A model generated the notes under the pieces. That model was given only the letters and a program-made list of their open reading frames with translations, searched no databases and was not told where the DNA came from. This document shows, piece by piece, positions 1 to 6,703 of a DNA stretch of 64,000 bases (the stretch's first letter is position 1; the number at the start of each line of letters is the position of its first letter). Where the stretch lies: NCBI GenBank assembly GCA_905206365.1, contig CAJLHF010000006.1:20757-84756 (forward strand). The letters run 5' to 3'. The translations under genes and the position numbers were made by a program. This DNA is from an uncultured Sutterella sp. Its GTDB lineage: Bacteria > Pseudomonadota > Gammaproteobacteria > Burkholderiales > Burkholderiaceae_F.

Positions 1-418
1 GGTAGCCGCGGCGACCCCCGTTGATGAAGATGAGCGGCAGATCGAGGATCGTCTTTTCAACATAGACGGGCATCTGCTTGCGGGTCCCGAAGGGGCTCGT
101 TCCGCCCACCATGTAGCCCGAATTGCGCTGAGCCTGTTCGGGCTTGCAGGGGGCGATCGACTTCACGCCGATCTGACGGGCGAGGTTTTTCGTCGACACC
201 TCGCAGTCTCCGTGCATGAGGATGATGAGAGGATGCGCCTTTTCATCTTCCATCACGAGCGTTTTGACAACTTGGTGATGCTCGAGTCCGCAGGCTGCAG
301 CTGCCAGGGCCGTGCCGCCGTGCTCGACGTACTCGTAGCTGCGTTCCTCGAAAGAAACACCGTGTTGCTTGAGCCACTGCGTGGCGGGCGTAAGGCTCTG
401 ATGACGGGTTTTCGACAT
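1..418 (-). CDS. ybaK: YbaK/EbsC-family Cys-tRNA(Pro) deacylase (3' part missing at window edge)
   Basis: This family hydrolyses Cys mischarged on tRNA(Pro), a trans-editing step in the cytoplasm. The frame starts at the ATG complementary to 416-418 (MSKTRHQSLTP) and stays open to the window edge, so about 139 N-terminal residues are visible. Family signatures include a conserved lysine context (VVKTLVM) and the glycine-rich segment GGTSPFGTRK near the visible end. E. coli YbaK is about 159 residues, so most of the protein is here. It lies 34 bp downstream of ispH on the same strand and could share its transcript. Other YbaK-like deacylases such as ProX remain possible, so the exact substrate is inferred. 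Confidence 0.85.
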   Translation of the reverse strand, partial: MSKTRHQSLTPATQWLKQHGVSFEERSYEYVEHGGTALAAAACGLEHHQVVKTLVMEDEKAHPLIILMHGDCEVSTKNLARQIGVKSIAPCKPEQAQRNSGYMVGGTSPFGTRKQMPVYVEKTILDLPLIFINGGRRGY

Positions 419-452
419 GAAAGGGCTCCTTCCCGAACGAAAAAAAAGAATC

Positions 453-1412
453 TTAGCGCGCCGCGTCCGCATCGGCGAGATCGCACTCGCGCAGGCCCTT
501 CGGGAGCGGGAAGGCGACGTTTTCTTCAACGCCGGGGAGCGTACGCACGTCGTCGGCACCGACGTGCGTCTTGAGCCACTCAAGAACGCCCTGAACGAGG
601 GACTCGGGCGCCGAGGCGCCCGCCGTAACGCCGACACGCTCGACTCCTTCGAACCATGTCGGGTCGACGTGTTCGGCCGTGTCGACGAGGTAGGCGCGCG
701 TTCCCTGACGTTCGGCGACTTCGCGCAGACGGTTCGAGTTCGAGCTCGTGGCGGAGCCGATCACGAGGACGAGATCGACCCCCGCCTGTGCGAGGTGCTT
801 CACTGCTTCCTGGCGGTTCTGCGTCGCGTAGCAGATGTCCTGACGCTTCGGTTCGTGAATGTCGGGAAAGCGCGTCTTGAGGGCGCGAATCACCTCTTCG
901 CTGTCGTCGGCGCTGATCGTCGTTTGCGTTACGTATGCGAGCGGATCCTCGGGCCCGTAGGGAAGGCGGACGACGTCTTCGGGGCGCTCGACGAGAACGA
1001 TCCCGTCTTTGACCTGCCCCATCGTGCCTTCAACCTCGGGGTGACCGGCGTGGCCGATCATGAGAATGGTCTTTCCTTCGGCGCGCATGCGGCCGACTTC
1101 CTTGTGCACCTTGGTGACGAGCGGGCAGGTTGCGTCGAAAACGCGCAACCCGCGCTCTTCGGCTTCGCGCACTACGGAAAGCGGAACGCCGTGGGCCGAG
1201 AAAACGACCGTGGCGCCTACGGGCACGTCCGCAAGATCGTCCACGAAGACGGCGCCACGGGCGCGGAGATTTTCAACGACCGTGCGGTTGTGGACGATTT
1301 CGTGACGTACGTAGATCGGAGCGCCGTAGATGTGCAGCGCGCGCTCGACGATGGCGATCGCACGGGTGACGCCTGCGCAAAAGCCGCGGGGTTGGGCGAG
1401 AAGAACCTGCAT
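453..1412 (-). CDS. ispH: 4-hydroxy-3-methylbut-2-enyl diphosphate reductase (IspH/LytB)
   Basis: IspH carries out the last step of the MEP isoprenoid pathway, reducing HMBPP to IPP and DMAPP with a [4Fe-4S] cluster. The 319-residue product has the family start MQVLLAQPRGFCAGV and the three cluster cysteines at about C12, C96 and C194, plus the HPEVEGT segment with the catalytic Glu at about 126 and the GSATSSNS substrate loop. The frame is open upstream to 1508, but the extra 32 residues are not family-like, so the ATG at 1412 was chosen. No clear Shine-Dalgarno is seen before it. The rpmB-rpmG pair diverges upstream. Confidence 0.95.
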   Translation of the reverse strand: MQVLLAQPRGFCAGVTRAIAIVERALHIYGAPIYVRHEIVHNRTVVENLRARGAVFVDDLADVPVGATVVFSAHGVPLSVVREAEERGLRVFDATCPLVTKVHKEVGRMRAEGKTILMIGHAGHPEVEGTMGQVKDGIVLVERPEDVVRLPYGPEDPLAYVTQTTISADDSEEVIRALKTRFPDIHEPKRQDICYATQNRQEAVKHLAQAGVDLVLVIGSATSSNSNRLREVAERQGTRAYLVDTAEHVDPTWFEGVERVGVTAGASAPESLVQGVLEWLKTHVGADDVRTLPGVEENVAFPLPKGLRECDLADADAAR

Positions 1413-1649
1413 GGTGGGGCCTGGTAGAAGTCGTTGGAGGGAAGCGGCGGGGCCGTTAATCCCGAAAATTCTTCTCAAGAATAAAGAAATTCGGGATTTT
1501 GCGCACACGGTTCCGACAAAACGGGTACAATGCGCCCCACGTCAAATTTTCCGTGTCTCCGGGCGCCCTGTTCTGACACTATGGGGGGCCAGGCTTTGGT
1601 GTCGGTTGAAAAACCGAATCCTTGGTGGCGACACTTTGTAACCTTGACG

Positions 1650-1655
1650 TATAAT
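1650..1655 (+). promoter_or_regulatory. -10 element of a likely rpmB-rpmG promoter
   Basis: A perfect TATAAT lies 72 bp before the rpmB start. No good TTGACA is found 16-18 bp upstream; the nearest TTG-like hexamer is too far away. A second -10-like TACAAT lies at about 1526. Only the hexamer is seen; use as a promoter is inferred. Confidence 0.4.
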
Positions 1656-1727
1656 CTCATTCTTTCTGCGCTCGCGTGGCCCGTTGCGGCTCTGCGAGAT
1701 GAATTTTTTTAAGAACTGGAGTTAGAG

Positions 1728-1961
1728 ATGGCACGAGTGTGTCAAGTCACCGGTAAGGCGCCGATGGTCGGCCATCACGTCTCGCACGCGAACAACAAGA
1801 CCAAGCGCCGCTTCATGCCCAATCTGCAGTATCGCCGTTTCTGGGTTGAAAGCGAAAACCGTTGGGTCCGTCTGCGTTTGACGACGGCCGGCCTTCGTAC
1901 GGTCGATAAGATTGGTATCGACGCTGTTCTCGCGGATCTGCGCGCCCGCGGCGAAATCTAA
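1728..1961 (+). CDS. rpmB: 50S ribosomal protein bL28
   Basis: This is a 77-residue basic protein with the L28 signature MARVCQVTGKAP, NNKTKRRF and the C-terminal ADLRARGEI. L28 binds 23S rRNA near the E site of the large subunit. Length matches the family (77-78). An AACTGGAGTTAGAG ribosome-binding region precedes the ATG. rpmG follows after 16 bp, and the pair is a standard bicistronic unit. Confidence 0.97.
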   Translation: MARVCQVTGKAPMVGHHVSHANNKTKRRFMPNLQYRRFWVESENRWVRLRLTTAGLRTVDKIGIDAVLADLRARGEI

Positions 1962-1977
1962 GTAAAGGAGTTTCACC

Positions 1978-2145
1978 ATGGCGAAAGGCGCTCGCGAAAA
2001 GATCAAGCTCGAATCGACGGCTGGTACCGGCCACTTCTACACCACCACGAAGAACAAGAAGACTTCCACCGGCAAGATGGAAATCTCGAAGTTCGACCCG
2101 GTGGCTCGTAAGCACGTGGTCTACAAGGAAACGAAGCTCAAGTAA
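1978..2145 (+). CDS. rpmG: 50S ribosomal protein bL33, zinc-free form
   Basis: This is a 55-residue protein starting MAKGAREKIKLEST, with FYTTTKNK and the C-terminal HVVYKETKLK typical of L33. It contains no cysteines, so it is the zinc-independent version of the protein. AAAGGAG is placed 7 bp before the ATG. It is the last gene of the rpmB-rpmG unit and is followed by a strong terminator. No second, cysteine-containing paralogue is in the window. Confidence 0.96.
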   Translation: MAKGAREKIKLESTAGTGHFYTTTKNKKTSTGKMEISKFDPVARKHVVYKETKLK

Positions 2146-2171
2146 TCTGAGTTTCCGAAATGTTTCCGGCG

Positions 2172-2213
2172 AAAACGCTCGGCAGGACATGTCAGCCGGG
2201 CGTTTTGCTTTTT
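2172..2213 (+). terminator. Rho-independent terminator after rpmG
   Basis: AAAACGCTCGGC pairs with GCCGGGCGTTTT over 12 bp with one G-U pair, and the 3' arm runs into TTTTGCTTTTT. Confidence 0.85.
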
Positions 2214-2302
2214 CCGTGGGGCGATTCCGCATCGACCCGACGGAAGTCCGAAGTCCCGCATCTCGTTGCCCGAGAGCGGGGCTTTGTTTTTGCTTGAGCC
2301 CG

Positions 2303-2339
2303 AAAGAAAAACGCCCGAAGGCGAGCCTTCGGGCGTTTT
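2303..2339 (-). terminator. Terminator after tsaD
   Basis: A 14-bp perfect stem (AAAACGCCCGAAGG / CCTTCGGGCGTTTT) has a 4-nt loop, with a T-rich run in the minus-strand direction. It could also stop readthrough from the plus strand. Confidence 0.8.
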
Positions 2340-2375
2340 GCGAGGGTGTCGGAGGGGTCGTCCCGCCCCGAGCGA

Positions 2376-3407
2376 TCAGAGAGTTTCGAGCGGCCAGCGG
2401 GGACGCACCCTAAAGCCCGTTTGATGCCGCAGCGCTTCGCGCTCTTCGGGTGTCATCGCTTCGTAGCGTGCGAGACCTGCGGCGGCGATCATCGCGCCGT
2501 TGTCGGTGCAAAGACGCATGGGCGGATAAAAGATTTCACCCTTGCGGCGGTGCACTTCGTCGGTCAGGCGCGCGCGGAGCTGCTTGTTGGCGGAAACGCC
2601 GCCCGCCACGACGACGCGCTTGAGTTTCGTTTGGCGCATTGCGCGAACAAGTTTCGCGGCAAGCACATCGACCACCGCGTCGACGAAGCCGCGTGCGAGG
2701 TCCGCGCGCCAGGTTTCGTCCGAGGGGTCTTTCGCTGCGTGTACGGCGGTGAGGACCGACGTTTTGAGTCCCGAGAAACTCATGTTGAGGTTCGGGGCGT
2801 GAATCATGGGGCGGGCGAGTTCGATCGCGCCCGAGGTGCCCTTTTCGGCGAGTGCCGAAACGGCGGGGCCGCCCGGATACGGAAGGCCGAGGAGCTGTGC
2901 CGTCTTGTCGAAGGCTTCGCCCGCGGCGTCGTCGAGCGTTTCGCCGAGGAGCTCGTAGTGCCCGAAGCGTTCCACCTTCAGAATCTGCGTGTGCCCGCCC
3001 GAGACAAGGAGTGCAAGGAAGGGAAATTCGGGTGCGGGGTCCGAAAGGCGCGCCGCCAGGAGGTGTCCTTCGAGATGGTGTACGCCGAGAACGGGAATAT
3101 CGAGTGCCCAGCCGATCGCGTGCGCAACGGCGTTCCCGACGAGGAGGGCTCCCGCGAGCCCCGGACCTTCGGTGACGGCCACGGCGTCGATGTCGGCGCG
3201 GGTCTTCCCCGCTTTTTCGAGAACGTCGTCGACGAGCGCCACGGCGCGACGGATGTGGTCGCGGCTCGCGAGCTCGGGCACCACGCCGCCGTAGGCGCGG
3301 TGCATGTCGATCTGAGTGTGCAGAGCGTCGGCGAGAAGACCGTCTCTGTCGGAAATGAGTGCAGCTCCCGTCTCGTCGCAGGAGGATTCGATACCAAGTA
3401 CGAGCAT
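2376..3407 (-). CDS. tsaD: tRNA N6-adenosine threonylcarbamoyltransferase (TsaD)
   Basis: TsaD transfers the threonylcarbamoyl group to A37 of ANN-decoding tRNAs, working with TsaB and TsaE. The 343-residue product opens MLVLGIESSCDETGAAL, has the metal-binding histidines in HHLEGH (about 111 and 115), and the glycine-rich VSGGHT and AGGVSANK nucleotide-binding loops expected of an ASKHA fold. Length matches E. coli TsaD (337). It is divergent from rpsU, the same arrangement as in E. coli. Confidence 0.96.
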   Translation of the reverse strand: MLVLGIESSCDETGAALISDRDGLLADALHTQIDMHRAYGGVVPELASRDHIRRAVALVDDVLEKAGKTRADIDAVAVTEGPGLAGALLVGNAVAHAIGWALDIPVLGVHHLEGHLLAARLSDPAPEFPFLALLVSGGHTQILKVERFGHYELLGETLDDAAGEAFDKTAQLLGLPYPGGPAVSALAEKGTSGAIELARPMIHAPNLNMSFSGLKTSVLTAVHAAKDPSDETWRADLARGFVDAVVDVLAAKLVRAMRQTKLKRVVVAGGVSANKQLRARLTDEVHRRKGEIFYPPMRLCTDNGAMIAAAGLARYEAMTPEEREALRHQTGFRVRPRWPLETL

Positions 3408-3554
3408 AGTTCGGGAATTTTAGCGGTTCGGGCTTCGGGACGTCGCTTCCCCGAAGGTTTTTTCCTCGACGGTGTTTTCGGCGCGCGGAGCGGGGAATCG
3501 CGAAAACCGCGTGCGGCTTTTGCGCGAAAGGACGAAAAAAATCGGCTCCGCGCG

Positions 3555-3583
3555 TTGTAGCCACAGGAAAAATATGCCAAAAT
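3555..3583 (+). promoter_or_regulatory. Candidate sigma-70 promoter for rpsU
   Basis: TTGTAG, a 17-bp spacer and CAAAAT sit about 90 bp before rpsU. The -10 matches the consensus at 4 of 6 positions and the -35 at 3 of 6. It lies in the tsaD-rpsU divergent gap, where the macromolecular-synthesis promoter is expected. Confidence 0.4.
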
Positions 3584-3670
3584 GCGCCCTTCGTTCTCCG
3601 TCCCATCTTGCCCCGGAACCAGATGAGACGGTTCACCAGTCATTTCCGGGTCATCACAACTAGGTGTCTG

Positions 3671-3883
3671 ATGCCTACTATCCGCGTTAAAGAAAACGAA
3701 CCGTTTGAAGTTGCTCTTCGTCGCTTCAAGCGCACCATCGAAAAGTCCGGCCTCCTCACGGAACTCCGTGCCCGCGAATTCTACGAAAAGCCCACCGCCG
3801 AACGTAAGCGCAAGAAGGCTGCCGCGATCAAGCGCCACTACAAGCGCCTTCGCAGCATGATGCTCCCCAAGAAGCTCTACTAA
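3671..3883 (+). CDS. rpsU: 30S ribosomal protein bS21
   Basis: This 70-residue, strongly basic protein begins MPTIRVKENEPFEVALRRFK and ends RSMMLPKKLY, the bS21 pattern. bS21 helps mRNA base-pair with 16S rRNA during initiation. The frame is open further upstream, but the family start fixes the ATG at 3671. It is the first gene of the macromolecular-synthesis locus, leading into yqeY and then dnaG and rpoD. Confidence 0.97.
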   Translation: MPTIRVKENEPFEVALRRFKRTIEKSGLLTELRAREFYEKPTAERKRKKAAAIKRHYKRLRSMMLPKKLY

Positions 3884-4047
3884 TTTTCGTGGAACGCTTC
3901 GGGCGCTCCGCCCTTTGATGTGCGGACGCCGGGTGCACGGTCCCCCTTCAGCGGGGACAACCCTACCGCGTGCGGGGCTCTTCGGAGTCGGTCGTACGCA
4001 GAACGAATCCTCCCGCGTCGACGGGAATTTCCTCACGAAGGATGGTG

Positions 4048-4491
4048 ATGATTAAGGACAGAATCCGCGAAGATATGAAGGCCGCCATGCGCTCGCATGA
4101 TGCTGCGCGTCTGAGCACGATTCGTTTGCTCCTTGCCGCAATCAAGCAGCGTGAGATCGACGAACAGATCGAATCGACGGATGACGACGTCATGGCCGTA
4201 ATCGCCAAGATGGTCAAACAGCGCCGCGACTCGGTCGAACAGTACCGCGCCGGCGGTCGCGAAGACCTGGCTCAGACCGAGCAGGCCGAGATCGATGTGC
4301 TTCAGGCGTATCTGCCTCAGGCGCTCACGGACGAGGAAATCGCCGCGATCATCGACGAAGCGACGGCCGCGGTCGGCCTTACCGGCATGGCCGCCATGGG
4401 CAAGGTCATGGCCCTGGTGAAGCCCCGTGTGAACGGCCGAGCGGACCTCGGCAAGGTTTCCGCTCTCATCAAGGCGCGCCTTACGGCCTGA
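4048..4491 (+). CDS. YqeY/GatB-like domain protein
   Basis: This 147-residue protein begins MIKDRIREDMKAAMR and contains ARLSTIRLLLAAIKQREID and a C-terminal VNGRADLGKVSALIKARL segment. That is the YqeY family, which resembles the C-terminal tRNA-binding domain of amidotransferase subunit GatB. Its biological role is not established. Two in-frame ATGs lie 6 bp apart; GAAGGA gives proper spacing only to the one at 4048. The position between rpsU and dnaG is common in Burkholderiales. A strong terminator follows. Confidence 0.9.
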   Translation: MIKDRIREDMKAAMRSHDAARLSTIRLLLAAIKQREIDEQIESTDDDVMAVIAKMVKQRRDSVEQYRAGGREDLAQTEQAEIDVLQAYLPQALTDEEIAAIIDEATAAVGLTGMAAMGKVMALVKPRVNGRADLGKVSALIKARLTA

Positions 4492-4556
4492 GCCCCGAGA
4501 GCCGAAGACCGGACTGTTCGGCACTCGACCGAGTGCCTCGACCTCATGTCTTCCTG

Positions 4557-4594
4557 GTTTCGCCCGAAGAGAAATCTTCGGGCGAAAACTTTTT
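4557..4594 (+). terminator. Terminator after yqeY
   Basis: GTTTCGCCCGAAGA pairs with TCTTCGGGCGAAA across a GAAA loop and is followed by five T. It separates rpsU-yqeY from brnQ and the downstream genes. A smaller inverted repeat GGCACTCG-AC-CGAGTGCC precedes it at about 4520. Confidence 0.85.
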
Positions 4595-5102
4595 CGGGGT
4601 TCCGAAATGGCGTTCGCCTCCGATCGCCTTCCCGAAACCCTCCGCACCGGCGTACCGCGAGGTGCGTGAAAACCGCAAAACGCACGCAACCTGTGAAAAG
4701 CACGCTTTTGCAGAAGAGGCGTTTCTGCAAAAGGCGGAAAATCGCGAAAAGAGCCGCTCGGCTTTCGGGTGGCTTTTTTGTGCCCGAAGGACGTGCATCT
4801 TCGCCGTCTACGGGTGCGGACCTCTTCGAGAAATAGGGACTTTGTCGAAGGTTTTTTTCGGCGAAATCTGCGATACTGCAAGAATGCAAGTCTGCATTAA
4901 CTTGGTTTCGGATGATACAACGCAATGTTTTCTCGGGAAAACTGCTTACATCTCCCGCGTTAATGCAACGCACAATGGTTACATTGGTCTCTACGTTGCA
5001 ATGGTCCGACGCATCCCGAAGGATGAGTTCGGTGCCCGCTCCGGAAGACCCTCTCAAGGAATTCCCCCGTTCCTCACGACAACAACTTCAGGAACCTCTC
5101 TC
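4595..5102 (+). promoter_or_regulatory. Gap upstream of brnQ with several inverted repeats
   Basis: No gene is seen in this 508-bp stretch. It holds a perfect 11-bp hairpin (4705-4733, CTTTTGCAGAA arm), a short AGCCG-CT-CGGCT hairpin near 4752 followed by T6 at 4774-4779, and then an AT-richer part. That part has two palindromes, ATGCA-AGTC-TGCAT at 4884-4897 and CAATG-GTTA-CATTG at 4973-4986, with TGCA/TTGCAA words repeated between them. Such motifs suggest operators for an amino-acid-responsive regulator of brnQ, but the regulator cannot be named from sequence. Confidence 0.4.
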
Positions 5103-6449
5103 ATGTCGGAAACTGCCAACCGCACACGATTCATCGCCATCGGTTCGATGCTCTTCGCTCTCTTTTTCGGGGCCGGCAACCTGATTTTCCCCGCGGCCAT
5201 GGGTCAGGCCGCCGGTGAAAACGTCTGGTGGGCCGTTCTCGGTTTCTGCGTGACCGGTGTCGGTCTGCCGTTGCTCGGCATTATTGCGGTGGCGTACTCG
5301 GGTTGCCACGACCTGCGTCAGGTCGCAAGCCGCGTTCACCCCTGGTACGGGCTCTTTTACACGGTGCTCAGCTACATGGCGATCGGTCCCTGCTTCGCCA
5401 TCCCCCGTACGGGCACGGTGTCCTTTGAAATCGCGTTGCGTCCCTTCCTCGGTGCGGAACCCTCCGCGATGGCACTGCCGATCTTTCTCGCCGTCTTCCT
5501 CGGCTTCTCGGGTTGGCTTGCCGCTTCGCCCTCGAAGCTCGTCGACCGCATCGGCAAGTTCTTGACGCCCGCGCTCCTCATGACGATTTTCGCGATGATC
5601 ATGATGTCGTTCGTCGCGCCGATGGGCGACTTCCAGGCCGCCACGGGCGCCTACACGGTTCCCTTTGCCGCCGCCGTTCAGGGCGTGCTCGACGGCTACA
5701 ACACGCTCGACGCCATCGCCGCGCTCGTCTTCTCGACGCTCGTCGTCAACTGCGTGCGTGAAACCGGCGTGCACGACGCGAAGGCCGTTACGGCGCAGGT
5801 GACGAAGGCGGGCGTGCTCGCGGGCGGTCTCCTGGCCGTGGTCTATGTCTTCATTGCAAAGATCGGTGCGGAAAGCGTCGCCGCGATCGGCATGCAGGAA
5901 ACGGGTGCTCCGGTGCTCGCCGAAAGCGCGAAAATCTTCTTCGGCACGTTCGGCGCCTACCTCCTTGCGGCGATGGTGCTTCTCGCGTGCGTGACGACCG
6001 CCGTGGGTCTTCTCACCTGTTGCGCGGCCTTCTTCCTGCGCCTCACGGGCAAGCTCAGCTACTCGATCTGGGTGGTGCTCTTTACGGTCGTCTCGTACCT
6101 GATTGGTCTCTTCGGTCTCAAGACGATCATCGTGTCGACGATCCCGATTCTGATGTTCATCTACCCGCTCTGCGTGGCGCTCATGGGCCTCATCTTCCTC
6201 GACAAGCTCTTCGGCGGCCGTCAGTGCGTCTATGCCTGGACGATGGGCTTCACCTTCGTGATGGCGCTCGTCAACGGTCTCGAAACCGCGGGCGTGCCGA
6301 TGGCGGGTCTTGAAGAAGTGCTGAAGACCTACCTGCCGCTTCATGCCTACGGCCTCGGCTGGATCTGCTTCTCGGTGACGGGTTTTGTCGTCGGCCTTGT
6401 CTGGAAGGCTGTCGTCCCCGAAAGGAAACTCGTCGAACAAGCGGCCTGA
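5103..6449 (+). CDS. brnQ: Branched-chain amino acid:cation symporter, BrnQ/LIVCS family
   Basis: BrnQ imports leucine, isoleucine and valine with sodium across the inner membrane. The 448-residue product is almost entirely hydrophobic, with about 12 predicted membrane segments. It starts MSETANRTRFIAIGSMLFAL and carries the family motif FFGAGNLIFPAAMG near residue 25 and the downstream AIPRTGTVSFE segment. AGGAACC precedes the ATG. The gene splits the usual yqeY-dnaG neighbourhood, with a terminator before it and a 254-bp gap after it, so it is probably an independent unit. Codon use looks like its neighbours, so a recent insertion is not obvious. Confidence 0.92.
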   Translation: MSETANRTRFIAIGSMLFALFFGAGNLIFPAAMGQAAGENVWWAVLGFCVTGVGLPLLGIIAVAYSGCHDLRQVASRVHPWYGLFYTVLSYMAIGPCFAIPRTGTVSFEIALRPFLGAEPSAMALPIFLAVFLGFSGWLAASPSKLVDRIGKFLTPALLMTIFAMIMMSFVAPMGDFQAATGAYTVPFAAAVQGVLDGYNTLDAIAALVFSTLVVNCVRETGVHDAKAVTAQVTKAGVLAGGLLAVVYVFIAKIGAESVAAIGMQETGAPVLAESAKIFFGTFGAYLLAAMVLLACVTTAVGLLTCCAAFFLRLTGKLSYSIWVVLFTVVSYLIGLFGLKTIIVSTIPILMFIYPLCVALMGLIFLDKLFGGRQCVYAWTMGFTFVMALVNGLETAGVPMAGLEEVLKTYLPLHAYGLGWICFSVTGFVVGLVWKAVVPERKLVEQAA

Positions 6450-6703
6450 CCAAGGGCATGCGAAGGGGGCGCCCGGTCGGCGTCCGCAGTTCGGAGTCCG
6501 AACGAACCCGCCCCCGCTGCCCCTTTGAACGACCGCTCCCCGCAGCCGTCGGTACGAATCGCTCCCGCAAAAGTTTTGCGGCGAAGCGGGGCGTCCGGCG
6601 GCTTTTTTGTTTCCGACGAGGCGATGAGAGGAGCGGGCGGGGTCCTCTCCGCTAAAATACCCGGTTTTCCATACTTCCGACCTCCGTCCGTTTCGCACCC
6701 GCC

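Noticed and set aside
5088..6698. A 536-codon antisense frame opposite brnQ
   Set aside because: The membrane protein on the other strand is clear; the antisense product is a charged, repeat-like artefact of codon bias.
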